64,000 nucleotides of DNA from Portunus trituberculatus (lineage: Eukaryota > Arthropoda > Malacostraca > Decapoda > Portunidae), in contig NC_059304.1 of the NCBI RefSeq assembly GCF_017591435.1, positions 31,754,703 to 31,818,702 of the forward strand. The letters run 5' to 3'. A program made the position numbers and the translations under genes. The notes under the pieces are model-generated. The model saw only the letters and a list, made by a program, of their open reading frames with translations, ran no database searches and had not been told where the DNA came from. Positions within the stretch are counted from its first letter, which is position 1, and each line of letters starts with the position of its first letter. Shown in pieces: positions 54,646-64,000 of the stretch.

Positions 54646-57086
54646 CTATGCACACCTCGCTGACACCACCTCCTCACTCAAACCATTCCACACCTTCACA
54701 CATCTTTGTGGAAAACTATATTTCTTCACATCCTTCAAGCATATTCCCTTGGCTATCTTTTTACTATGCAATCTTGTAGTTCTATTTAAGTTTTCCTCTC
54801 TCAACATCATTTGCTCATTATCCACTTCATCCAGTCCGTTCAACAGTTTATAAACCTGTATTAAATCTCTTCTTTCTCTTCTTTGTTCCAAGGTAAGCAA
54901 ATTCATTTCTTTTAATCTCTTGTCATAGGTCATTTCTGCCAATTCCGGAACCATTTTTGTTGCCATTCTCTGCAATCTCTCCAACTTCCTGATATGCTTC
55001 TATTTATAAGGGGACCAAACCACTCCAGCATATTCCAATCTTGGTCTAATTACCGTACTAATTAATTTCTTCATCATATCTTTATCCATATAATGGAAGG
55101 CTAATCCAATATTTTTTATCAAATTATACGTTTCTCCAAACATCTTATCAATATGAGCCTCAAACTGCCCATGGTCTTGTATTATCACTCCCAAATCCTT
55201 TTCCTTTTCCACCTTTTTCAACACTACTTCTTCACCCATCTTATATGACCCTCTTGGCCGTCTTCCACTCTTCCCATCTCCATCACATGACTTTTGCTCA
55301 GATTAAATTCCATTTGCCACCTCTTGCTCCACTCCCAAATCTTATCCAGATCTGCCTGTAAAATTTCACAATCTTCTTCACTCTTCACACACCTACACAA
55401 CTTCGCATCATCCGCAAACAAATTAATATAACTGTTTACTCCTCTGGCATGTCATTAATATATACAAGGAAAAGTATTGGTGCCAGCACTGAGCCTTGTG
55501 GGACTCCACTCTCCACCACCAACCAGTCCGACTTTGCATCCCTTATTACCGTTCTCATCTCCCTCCATCTCAAGTAGTTTTCCATCCACTTTAACACTTT
55601 TCCTTTCAGTCCTCCATAAATCTCTAATTTCCATAACAGTCTCATGTGAGGTACCTTGTCAAAAGCTTTCTTTAAATCCAAATATACACAGTCCATCCAT
55701 CCTCTCTCTCTTGTATTTTGTCAACCACTCTTGAATAAAAGCTCAGTAGATTTGTTACACATGACCTCCCTTTCCTAAAGCCAAATTGATGATCCAATAA
55801 TAACTTATGATCCTCCAGGAACCGTATCCAATATTTCTTTATCATCCTCTCACAAATCTTACCGACCACACTTGTTAGAGACACAGGTCTATAGTTAAGA
55901 GGCTCTTCCTTACTGCCTCCCTTATAAATGGGCACCACTTCAGCTCTCTTCCACTCTACTGGTACTTCCCCTGTTTCTAATGAACACCTTATAATATCAT
56001 ATAATGGATCAATCAATTCTTCTCTACACTCCTTCAATAATTTTCCTGAAACTTCATCTGGTCCCATCGCTTTATCATCTTTAAGTTCCTCCAACATTTT
56101 ATATAACTCCTTTTTAGGTATCTTAATGTCATCCATGTGCACATTTCCTTGTACATTCTGAGGCTTTACAAACATTGTTTCTTCAGTAAATACTTGCTGA
56201 AACCTATTATTTAGCAATTCCGCTATATTCTTAGGGTCATCTACTATCCCTCATAACTCCTTCTTTATAATATTTCATAAAAATCTCATATTTCTTTTGC
56301 ACTTCTTTGATTTGTAACATCTCCCAATGTAATTTTCTGAAATAATTTTTCAAACTTTCTGTGTCCATTTTTCTATAATTCAATCTACCACTCCTGTATG
56401 TCTCGTCCTTCCTTCGCTATGTTGTTGCTATCTGCATTTCCATAACCACATGATCACTATTTCCCAAAGGACACCTGTATTGTATATCTCCACATAGGTA
56501 CACCAAATCCAGTCTAGCCAGTTCATCATCTCCTCTATATCTAGTATTTTCCTTCACCCTCTGTTCCATCATATTTTCCATCATTAGATTAAGAAATCTC
56601 TCTCCTCATGCTTCCTCTCCAACACCACTTACTAGATTTTCCCAATCCACCTCCTTACAATTAAAATCTCCTACTAGTATCACCTTTCTTTTTCCAGATA
56701 ATACACTTTCCAAACTCTGTAAAGTATCCTTGATCATATTGTCATATTCCCTTAATGTCCAAGAATTTGTTTTAGGAGGTACATAGGTCACCATGATTAT
56801 TAATTCTTTTTCATCACTTTTTATCCTTATGCTTATCACTTTTGCGTTGTTCTTCCCATACCAAACCTTATTCACATTTCTTTCTTTCTTCATCATAATC
56901 ATAACTCCTCCTCCACCTTTACTCTCTCTATCCTTTCTCCATATATTATATTTATTATCCAAATTTATCTTTGTTTTTTTCATGCAATTTTGTCTCAGTC
57001 AAACACACTATATCAGGCTTCTCCACCATCATATAGTCTTGCAATTCCAATCTACTTGACAGTATCCCATCTATATTAGTATACAT
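54646..57086 (-). pseudogene. LINE-A copy 3 ORF2
   Basis: Frame at 57176-56955 carries the start MYTNIDGILSSRLELQDYMM at 57086 and VEKPDIVCLTETKLHEK (catalytic Glu). 56983-56606 holds the endonuclease middle (ILVGDFNCKEVDWEN). 56217-55672 has RT blocks (KAMGPDEVSGKLLKECREEL, PVSLTSVVGKICERMIKKYW). 55696-55436 has LDLKKAFDKVPHMR and VPQGSVLAPILFLVYINDM. 55421-55224 has FADDAKLCRCVKSEEDC. 55239-54646 has the C-terminal region. Frameshifts and the 300-bp deletion inactivate it. Confidence 0.85.
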
Positions 57087-57088
57087 TA
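57084..57088 (-). promoter_or_regulatory. TAATG stop-start overlap, LINE-A copy 3
   Basis: ORF1 ends GGP-TAA and ORF2 starts ATG in the same pentamer, as in copy 2 at 6411-6415. Both copies keep it despite other decay. Confidence 0.65.
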
Positions 57089-58125
57089 TGGTCCACCCAC
57101 TGCTCCCTCTAGGGGTTTCTCCGCATTCCTTCTTTCCACATACCACTTTCTGACTCTCTCTCCTATAACTCTCCAAAAAAACTTTTCTCTTTCCTCCTCA
57201 GACCGCTCATCATTTTTCCTTCTTGCCTCTTCCACCAATTCCTTATATCTTCTCCTCTCTTCCTCATTTCTATTCTTTCTCACAAACACCTCTTTACAAC
57301 CTTCTATCTCTCTTAACTTTGATGTTCTATATAGGATATCCTCCAGATTGTTGTGACTTCAGTACTACTTTAATTGGTCTGCTCACTCCTCCTTATACGG
57401 ACCCAGTCTATGGATCTCTTCCACTTCTTCTTGTAGGTCTTTTTTTCATCATCATTTAGATTTTTGAACAGATCTCTTACCGTTTTAATTCTTCCTTAAT
57501 TCTCTTAGGCTTATATGTTATATTTTGTTCTTTCATCCCAAATATTAACACACTCTTCTTCTTTTCTGCTATTTCTCTTATCAATGTTTCCTTATTCTTC
57601 ATAACATTAACCAGTTCCTTGGACCTTTCTTTTTGTCTTCCTTCAACTGATCTTTAATTATTTCTTGTAATCCAACCATCTCTGCTTCCTCGACTCAGTC
57701 CATTGTGTTTTCTTCAATTCCCACTCCTTCTCAAACCTTTCATTCTGCTCACTGATCATTTCCTTAAAGTTGTCTTTCTCCTTTACTACTCTCTTCATTT
57801 TCTCCTCCAATCGTCTCTTGTATTTTTCAACCTCCACTCTCAAGTGTGCATTCTCATCCACCAATCGTTTTTCATTTTCCTCCAGTCTCCTAACTCTTTC
57901 CTTCAAAGCCTTGCGGAATTCTCTATCCTGCTCCTCCTCACTCCTCTGAACTTTTAATTCCTTCACCAACTCCTCTAATCTCTTTTCCAACATTACCAGT
58001 CTACCCTGCATCATTGCTCCCGTTGAAGATGGGCTCATGTTTTGGCTGGCCACTTTCGGTTTCGCTCCCTGAGCCTCATTGACATATTTTGAATTTGGTA
58101 ACTTGTTTCTTATCGGTCTATACAT
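57086..58125 (-). pseudogene. LINE-A copy 3 ORF1
   Basis: 58125-57658 (155 aa) starts MYRPIRNKLPNSKYVNEAQG, then SPSSTGAMMQGRLVMLEKRL and a coiled coil; 57289-57086 is the basic end (FFWRVIGERVRKWYVERRN, PLEGAVGGP). Shifts lie between. The N-terminal 40 residues differ from copy 2, whose 5' region diverges just upstream of PSSTGA. Confidence 0.75.
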
Positions 58126-58364
58126 TTTATTTCACTCTTCCTGGGAGCATGTGGGTGTGTGGTGGTGTACACTGTGGGCCAGGCCTGGTAGCTACGTGTG
58201 TGTGGTGGGATCGTTGGCGGCTGTTATGGCTGGCCTTTGTGTGGTTCCCGCTCTGTCTCTTGGAGTGTGCAGGTTTCCACACCTCCAATCACTCTTATGT
58301 ACACGCCCAGGCTACGTTCACTCTGTACACTCGTTCACTCGCTCTGATCGCCCTTCAGTACAAA

Positions 58365-58687
58365 TGTAGCGAGCAGCTACTAGCCTAGGCAGCGAGGGCA
58401 GTGAAAACCGTGGTGGCAGGTCAGGAACTGATTTATTGGAGTACATCGGTTATATATATACCTTTCCGCCGGATCACAGGTAGCCAATCACGTGAGCGAT
58501 CAGAACTGGACATGTTGGCCAATCAGGAAACGGATCGGAGGAGAGGGAGTGCTGGACACGTTGGCCAATCCTGAACCAGATCACCGCAGGCCTGGCTGGG
58601 CCATGATCCGCCAATGGTGAGCGTCCCTTGCTCGCCCTGCGCTCCCGTGATCCCAGCTGTCAGTTGTGGGTGCGAGGCGCAGCCACA
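58365..58687 (-). repeat. Gypsy-2 3' LTR
   Basis: TGTAGCGAGCAGC to GCAGCCACA on the plus strand; pairs with 62586-62908. It contains TTATATATATACC near 58448 and several GCCAATCA-type CCAAT boxes (for example 58489, 58515). Confidence 0.92.
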
Positions 58688-58706
58688 ATACTCCCCCCAC
58701 CTCAGC
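58688..58706 (-). other. Gypsy-2 polypurine tract
   Basis: Minus-strand GAGGTGGGGGGAGTAT directly precedes the 3' LTR start TGTGGC. Confidence 0.7.
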
Positions 58707-61077
58707 AAAGATGCCTAGGGGCACGAGAGAGCGGACGGCCAGCCCTGGAGAGCTGAACAGGAGGCGGGTCATCATCCTGCAGAAAAGCCGGCTTGAAGCG
58801 GTCTATGGAGACCCAATCATTGGCGCCCTTAATCCGCAGCAGGAAAGCCTTCTCCTTCCGTGCGACAACTTCATAGGGGCCAGTGTAGGGAGGAGTTAGG
58901 GGCGGCCTGCTGGCGTCCGTGCGGAGAAAAACATACTTCGTAGTATGGAGATCTCGAGGGATGTAGCGGTGGCCGGGCGCCCTGTACGTTTGCTTGCATG
59001 GAGCGAACTTCCTGACGATGCGACGCAGCCGAGCCAAGTCGTCACAGGAGGAAGCATCGGGGAAGAACTCGCCTGGAACTACAAGGGAGTCGTCGTAAAC
59101 CATTTCCGCAGAGGAGACACCAAGTCCTTCCTTCGGGGCAGTGCGAAGGCCGAGGAGCACCCACGGAAGCTGCGAAGACCACGTCGCGAAACAGCACCGA
59201 GACATCAGGGCAGCCTTCAGGGTCCTGTGAAAACGTTCCACTATCCCATTAGCTTCTGGGTTATAAGCCGTGGTGTGATGAATGCCGACTCCCAGCAGCT
59301 CACCCATGGACATCCACAGCTGTGAAGTAAAAGAGGGGCCACAGTCAGATGTGATATGATCAGGAACGCCGAAACGTGAAACCCACCCAGAGAGCAGGGC
59401 AGCAGAGCAGGATGCAGCAGTGGCATCGACCATCGGAACAGCTTTCGGCCACCTCGTCGAACGGTCCATGATGGTGAAGAGGTAGCGATACCCCTCGGAA
59501 GGAGGAAGGGGACCCACCATATCGACATGGATGTGGCCGAAACGTCGCCGTGGCTGGGGAAAGGACGCAGGGCCCATCTCAGTGTGCCTCTGAATCTTCG
59601 TGGTCTGACAAGCAGTGCAGGCACGAACCCAGTCTTTGGCGTCTCTGGAAATACCGTGCCACACGAACTTCTGCTTCAGGAGGCGAGCCGTCGCATGCCG
59701 AGAGGGATGAGCCAACCCATGGATGAGGTCGAAGACATGGTGGCAGAGGGAGGCCGGTATCCACGGGCGAGGGCGGCCAGTGCTGACGTCGCAGAGGACC
59801 GTGGTGCTGTCACTGCACATAGGGACGTCCTGCCATGAAAGGGAGGTAACGGAGGTCCAACAGGCCGCCGTCTCTGGATCCGCCCTCTGAACCTTGGCGA
59901 GGCGTGTGTAGTCAAAGCCCAGCTGCACAGCGTCGATGGGGACCCGAGAGAGGGCATCGGCAACAGGGTTCTGCTTACCTGGCAGGTGGCGAAGGGAACA
60001 GCCAAACTTGGCGATGGCGGAGAGATGACGGCGCTGGCGAGGGGACCAAGCATCAGCCTGGCGGGTGAAGGCGTGCACCAGAGGCATGTGGTCAGTCTGA
60101 ATCGTAAAGGTGGCACCCTCGAGAATATGGCGGAAGTGCCGGACAGCGTGATGCACGGCGAGGAGCTCCCGATCGAAGGTTGAGTACTGTCGTTCGGCCC
60201 GTAATAGCTTATGGCTGAAGAATCCCAGGGGGCGGGGAAACCCTTTGACAACTTGCTCGAGGACAGCACCGATGGCAACGTCACTGGCATCCGTAGTTAA
60301 TAGGAGGGACGCCCCCGGAATCGGGAAGGTAAGGAGAGTAGCAGAGGCAAGGGCATTCTTGGCCTTCTGAAAAGCTACGGCATGTGTGTCACTCCATGAC
60401 AACTCCTTGGACTTCCCAGACAGTGCATCATACAACGGGGCCATGATGGAGGCAATGCCAGGCGGGAAACGGTGGTAGTAGTTCACCAGGCCGACGAATT
60501 CCTGCAGGGCCTTGACTGTGGTAGGTGTGGGGAAGCTCTTGATAGCAGCCACCTTGTCAGGGAGAGGCGAAACACCGGCTGGGAAAAGGCGGTGCCCCAG
60601 GAAGTCCACTTCAGCAACGCAAAACACACACTTGTCGTAGTGCACGACCAGGCCGTTCCTCTGCAGGCGGTCCAAGACCATGGAGAGGTGCTGCAGATGT
60701 TCTTGCTCGAAGGAAGAGTAGACGAGGATGTCATCAATGTAACAGACACAAAATGACAAATCCCCCAAAATGCCGTCCATCATCCTCTGGAACGTCGCTC
60801 CAGCGTTATGGAGGCCAAAACAGCTGTAATTAAATGTGAAATTACCAAAGGGAGTAGTGACAGCCGTTTTCGGGATGTCAGGCGTGTGTACTGGCACCTG
60901 GTAATACCCTTTCAACAGGTCCAGCTTAGAAAAGACCTTGGCCCCGTGGAGGAAAGAAGTGATGTCTGCAATGTTGGGAAGAGGGTAGTGGTCCGGCTCC
61001 GTCTGCATGTTGAGGCGCCTATAGTCACCACAAGGGCGGAGGGAGCCATCCTTCTTCACGATGTGAAGAAGGGACAC
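58702..61077 (-). CDS. pol: Gypsy-2 Pol: reverse transcriptase, RNase H, integrase (open frame)
   Basis: An uninterrupted 791-aa frame. RT: LRPCGDYRRLNMQTEPDHYP, FSKLDLLKGYYQVPV (first Asp at about 53), CYIDDILVYSS (YIDD at 113-116). RNase H from TTDASDVAIG (261-270) to VADALSRVP (about 380). Integrase: HHCC zinc finger (His457, His461, Cys487, Cys490), catalytic Asp519 (HIHVDMVGP), Asp578 (TSDCGPSF), Glu614 (NGIVERFH), and a GPYEVV motif (GPY/F) near the C-terminus. All expected catalytic residues are present. The apparent methionine is not the native start: the RT N-terminus lies upstream, after an in-frame TGA near 61097. Expected product is a Gag-Pol polyprotein cleaved by the element protease. 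Confidence 0.92.
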   Translation of the reverse strand: MSLLHIVKKDGSLRPCGDYRRLNMQTEPDHYPLPNIADITSFLHGAKVFSKLDLLKGYYQVPVHTPDIPKTAVTTPFGNFTFNYSCFGLHNAGATFQRMMDGILGDLSFCVCYIDDILVYSSFEQEHLQHLSMVLDRLQRNGLVVHYDKCVFCVAEVDFLGHRLFPAGVSPLPDKVAAIKSFPTPTTVKALQEFVGLVNYYHRFPPGIASIMAPLYDALSGKSKELSWSDTHAVAFQKAKNALASATLLTFPIPGASLLLTTDASDVAIGAVLEQVVKGFPRPLGFFSHKLLRAERQYSTFDRELLAVHHAVRHFRHILEGATFTIQTDHMPLVHAFTRQADAWSPRQRRHLSAIAKFGCSLRHLPGKQNPVADALSRVPIDAVQLGFDYTRLAKVQRADPETAACWTSVTSLSWQDVPMCSDSTTVLCDVSTGRPRPWIPASLCHHVFDLIHGLAHPSRHATARLLKQKFVWHGISRDAKDWVRACTACQTTKIQRHTEMGPASFPQPRRRFGHIHVDMVGPLPPSEGYRYLFTIMDRSTRWPKAVPMVDATAASCSAALLSGWVSRFGVPDHITSDCGPSFTSQLWMSMGELLGVGIHHTTAYNPEANGIVERFHRTLKAALMSRCCFATWSSQLPWVLLGLRTAPKEGLGVSSAEMVYDDSLVVPGEFFPDASSCDDLARLRRIVRKFAPCKQTYRAPGHRYIPRDLHTTKYVFLRTDASRPPLTPPYTGPYEVVARKEKAFLLRIKGANDWVSIDRFKPAFLQDDDPPPVQLSRAGRPLSRAPRHLC

Positions 61078-61745
61078 CCAAGGACTCGGTGCCCTCTGTC
61101 AGATGCCCAGGCGCTCCAATTCGGCGAAAGTCTTCTTCGCCGCGGCGAGTTTGTCGGGGGCCAACCGGCGAAACTTGGAGAACACCAGAGGACCAGACGT
61201 CTTGATGTGGTGGTAGACGCCGTGTTTGGCAAGAGCCGCGGGCATTGACGAAGCTCAGGCTTGAAAACGTCCGGGTAGGAATCACGGAGGTGAGTGAAGG
61301 CATCTGCGGCATCAATCACATGAACAGTGGGGGCGTCCGGGGCAGCGGTGATGGGAATAGTGGCAAAGGTAGCTGTATCGAGCAACCTAGCACTGGAGAC
61401 ATCCACGAGGAGCTGGTAGTTGGCCAGGAAATCCGCACCCAGGAGAGGGAGGGTAACGTCGGCCACCACGAAGCTCCAGCTGTATGTGCGGTCGCCAATC
61501 CGGATGGCGAGGTGCTGGCGGCCGTATGTCGGAATCGGTGTGCCATTGGCCGCCGTAAGTCTGACGTCGGGCTGCGGTAGGTGGTGCTTCCTCCACCGAG
61601 AGGCTGGCAGAAGGGACTGGCCAGCGCCAGTATCCACAAGAAAGCGGACGCCGTTCAAAGGGTCGTGGAAAAAGAAGGTAGAGGCGCCTCCTGGGGCCGC
61701 CGCAACAGGCGGCGGCCGCCTCACACGTTTTTTGGCCAGGTGCAA
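61056..61745 (-). pseudogene. Gypsy-2 protease region
   Basis: 229 residues: STFFFHDPLNGVRFLVDTGA (retropepsin DTGA active site), LPLLGADFLANYQLLVDVSS (flap-distal motif), and a spacer with YPDVFKPELR before RT. A frameshift near 61230 separates it from the RT frame, followed by a TGA near 61097, so protease and RT cannot be read through in this copy. Confidence 0.85.
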
Positions 61746-62540
61746 CCAGCCTTGCAGTTCCTGGCATCAGGACCAAATCGGGCATGGAAATAGCACAAGC
61801 CATCGATGAACCTCCCACTTGGTTGCTGCTGGTGGGGGGTGAGGCCGAGTGCCGAGATGCTGCCGTACAGGAGGTTGGCGGGAATGAACAGGTGCGACGT
61901 TGAGCGCTGCGATGTCATTGTCCCAGGACTGTGTTGCAGTAGACGAGGGCACGGCGTTGATGTGGCGACCCACCGCGGCCTGGGCGTCAAGCAAACGATC
62001 GGCCATCTGCTGCAGGCTGTCTTCGTCCATCTCCTCAGCATTGGGGATGACTGCATGAATAGATTTAGGAAGGCGGAGAAGCCACAGTGCTCGCAGGAGG
62101 TCCAGCTTTCTCTCTGATCCATCTGCTGCAGGGGGCAGCCGTGCCAGGGCTTTCATTTCGAGGAGGGCCTCAGACGGCCACTGGTCACCGAGCGGCTGTT
62201 TAGAAAGGTGCAGGAGCTGTGAAACTCGCGACGCTGGGGACGGAGTGAAGCGTTGCAGAAGGAAACTCTTGAGGTCACTGTACTCGATGGCGCCGTTGCC
62301 CTTAGATAGCAGCCACTCCGAGATGCGGGGAAAGAGATCGTCAGGGAGGGAGGCGAGGACGTGGTCAGCCTGGATTGTCGCACTAGTAAGTCTCTTCAGC
62401 CGGAATTGCACCTCTGCTTGCCGGAACCACGTGGGAGCGTCGAGCACGGAGAAGGTGGGGAGCTTGACCTGTGCGACGGTGGCCGCAGGGACAGCTCTTG
62501 TGGTGGAAGGAGAAGAGGGCGGTGTGACGCCGTTAGCCAT
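61721..62540 (-). pseudogene. Gypsy-2 Gag
   Basis: The frame starts MANGVTPPSSPSTTRAVPAA at 62540, about 30 bases after the PBS. Capsid-like region: PTWFRQAEVQFRLKRLTSAT, DLFPRISEWLLSKG, LLRALWLLRLPKSIHAVIPN. A shift near 61870 moves the reading to the frame with LCYFHARFGPDARNCKAGC, a Cys-His box of the order C-x2-H-x9-C-x3-C. That order differs from the usual CCHC knuckle and is reported for CsRn1-type elements. The N-terminal 240 codons are open. Confidence 0.85.
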
Positions 62541-62567
62541 GCCGAAGAGTGCGAGGAGAACGAGGAG

Positions 62568-62584
62568 TCACTCCGGGGTCACCA
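62568..62584 (-). other. Gypsy-2 primer binding site
   Basis: Minus-strand TGGTGACCCCGGAGTGA begins one base after the 5' LTR. Its first 11 bases and 15 of 17 overall agree with what I recall of the tRNA-Trp 3' end complement. Confidence 0.65.
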
Positions 62585-62585
62585 C

Positions 62586-62908
62586 TGTAGCAAGCAGCTA
62601 CTAGCCTAGGCAGCGAGGGCAGTGAAAACCGTGGTGGCAGGTCAGGAACTGATTTATTGGAGTACATCGGTTATATATATACCTTTCCGCTGGATCACAG
62701 GTAGCCAATCACGTGACCGAGCAGAACTGGACATGTTGGCCAATCAGGAAATGGATCGGAGGAGAGGGAGTGCTGGACACGCTGGCCAATCCCAAACCAG
62801 ATCACCGCAGGCCTGGGTGGGCTGTGATCCGCCAATGGCGAGTGTCCCTTGCTCGCCCTGCGCTCCCGTGATCCCAGCTGTCAGTTGTGGGTGCGAGGCG
62901 CAGCCACA
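62586..62908 (-). repeat. Gypsy-2 5' LTR
   Basis: Pairs with 58365-58687 across all 323 bases with scattered substitutions and no length change. Confidence 0.92.
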
Positions 62909-63044
62909 CAAATAACAGTTCTCGCTCAAACACACTGCTTAGCATGTGGAGTGTTAATTAGATGCCACTCTGAGAAGGAGGCACGTCCGCACGCCATGGA
63001 GAGTGTGGAGCAAGTGTGTATGTGTGTGTGTGTGTGTGTGCACT

Positions 63045-63085
<41 letters not shown>
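62909..63085. repeat. Flank with (TG)n and (GA)n tracts
   Basis: After the target duplication a unique stretch runs to about 63013, then (TG)n at 63014-63040 and (GA)n at 63046-63085. Confidence 0.9.
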
Positions 63086-63088
<3 letters not shown>

Positions 63089-63142
63089 TAGTAGTAGTAG
63101 TAGTAGCAGTAGTAGTAATAGTAGTAGTAGTAGTATCGGTAG

Positions 63143-63224
<82 letters not shown>

Positions 63225-63396
63225 TGTAGTATAGTAGTAGTAGTATAGTAGTATTGGTAATAGTAGTACTAGTAGTAGTAGTTCTTGTTGTTGTTGTTGT
63301 TGTTGTAACAGTAGTAATGTAGTAGTTTTATTTTAGTAGTAATAGTAGTAGTTGGATTAGTAGTAGTAGTAGTATTTTTTAGTAAGTTTTTAGTAA

Positions 63397-63432
<36 letters not shown>

Positions 63433-63545
63433 TAGTAGTAGTAGTTTATTAGTAGTAGCAGTAGTAGTAGTAGTAGTAGTAGTTGTTGTTGTTGTTGTTG
63501 TATTAATAGTAGTAGTAGTAGTAGTAATAATAGTAGTAGTTGTCA

Positions 63546-63580
<35 letters not shown>

Positions 63581-63655
63581 GTTAGTAGTAGTACTAGTAG
63601 TACTAGTAGTAGTAGTTTTTGTAGCAGCAGTAGTAGTAGTTGCAGTACAGGAAGT
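63086..63655. repeat. Compound trinucleotide repeat (TAG/TTG/CAG/TTA)n
   Basis: About 570 bp dominated by TAG units, with blocks of TTG (63280-63305, 63483-63500), CAG (63398-63418) and TTA (63548-63580). Frames through it are homopolymeric and not genes. Confidence 0.95.
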
Positions 63656-63748
63656 AGTTTCAGTAAAGTTATTGTTTTGCCTAATGTAATTTATATTGAA
63701 AATAAAAGTTTAAAGGAACAAATAAGAAGAAAATATGCAAATAAGATG

Positions 63749-63751
<3 letters not shown>

Positions 63752-63801
<50 letters not shown>
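63752..63801. repeat. (GA)n microsatellite
   Basis: About 24 GA units in AT-rich sequence. Confidence 0.95.
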
Positions 63802-63803
<2 letters not shown>

Positions 63804-63925
63804 CTACACTAATCATTGATGAAAATTATAATAAAACAATCCTAATAATTGTAAATATAATAATAATAGCAATGTCATAAAACACTAAAATCATACAATA
63901 ATATTCATAATAATAATGACAATAA

Positions 63926-64000
63926 TGTGTGTGTGTTTGTGTGTAATTCACTGTTTGATCTGCTGCAGTCTCTGACGAGACAGCCAGACGTTACCCTCGG
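63926..64000 (-). mobile_element. Second copy of the tRNA-derived SINE, 3' end
   Basis: 63944-64000 repeats 51320-51376 almost exactly (CAGTGAATTACACAC tail, GCAGCAGATC, GACAGCCAGACGTTACCCT). It is cut by the window end, so its head is not seen. A (TG)n tract at 63926-63943 is its tail. Confidence 0.85.

Larger units (their letters stand above)
54542..58364 (-). mobile_element. LINE-A copy 3
   Basis: 3' end with two TACAACTAGGTGAA units at 54542-54572; ORF2 from 57086 down to about 54640; ORF1 from 58125 to 57086. An internal deletion of about 300 bp, relative to copy 2 (5267-5569), lies at 56252 in the linker. The 5' region to 58364 is interpreted as leader, cut by Gypsy-2. Confidence 0.85.
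58365..62908 (-). mobile_element. Gypsy-2, complete Ty3/Gypsy element (CsRn1-like)
   Basis: Two 323-bp LTRs (TG...CA) flank a minus-strand internal region of about 3.9 kb with gag, protease and pol. CAAA at 58361-58364 and 62909-62912 is a 4-bp target duplication. By eye the LTRs differ at about 13 of 323 positions (about 96% identity), so it is moderately young. A Gag Cys-His box of the C..H..C..C order and a tRNA-Trp-like PBS are traits known for the CsRn1 clade. It inserted next to or in the leader of LINE-A copy 3. Confidence 0.9.

Noticed and set aside
61245..62609. Several plus-strand frames of 80-150 codons across Gypsy-2
   Set aside because: They are antisense to gag, protease and pol; open because of the GC-rich coding strand, with no recognisable motif.
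63016..63234. Poly-valine/arginine protein frame
   Set aside because: It is a translation of TG, GA and TAG microsatellites.

Overview
This window is eukaryotic, AT-rich and built almost wholly of transposable elements and microsatellites. There are no operons or ribosome-binding sites. The mix fits an arthropod, and I infer a decapod crustacean, probably a crab: several CR1-type LINEs whose 3' ends carry a 14-bp tandem repeat plus a (CA)n tail, DIRS-type tyrosine-recombinase elements, Ty3/Gypsy elements, Tigger/pogo and TTAA-type DNA transposons, and a tRNA-headed SINE. The taxon is inferred from repeat types and was not tested.

Layout. 1-9.5 kb: two convergent copies of LINE family A; the second is split by a 1.19-kb TTAA element and sits inside two Tigger-like elements and a piggyBac-like transposase fragment. 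11.1-23.8 kb: a TIR element holds a Gypsy retrotransposon (Gypsy-1). The 5' LTR of Gypsy-1 is split by LINE family C, which is itself split by a fragment of its own family. 24.3-26.9 kb: a Tigger copy split by another LINE-C. 27.5-32.8 kb: a DIRS RT fragment, LINE-B copy 1 and a LINE-D fragment. 32.8-34.8 kb: a piggyBac-like terminus, then a DIRS tyrosine recombinase followed by an 86-bp-arm inverted repeat. 37.6 kb: the only host coding exon I recognise, a sulfatase exon of the GNS type ending inside the formylglycine motif. 39.5-46.0 kb: a TIR element inside which lies another TIR element inside which lies a near full-length RTE LINE. 46.0-49.9 kb: a LINE 3' fragment with a hairpin duplication, then a decayed DIRS element. 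50.2-62.9 kb: a MITE, a third Tigger copy, then a head-to-tail minus-strand train SINE / LINE-B / LINE-A / Gypsy-2. 62.9-64 kb: simple repeats and a second SINE copy.

Nothing here works as a pathway. The interest lies in retroelement biology: a conserved TAATG stop-start junction between the two ORFs of LINE-A, an SGNH-esterase domain in ORF1 of LINE-C, repeated joining of new retroelements onto the (CA)n tails of older ones, internally deleted Tigger copies that keep only a DNA-binding domain, and a Gypsy-2 copy with an intact 791-aa RT/RNase H/integrase frame. Boundaries come from comparing copies within the window by eye. No database search was possible.
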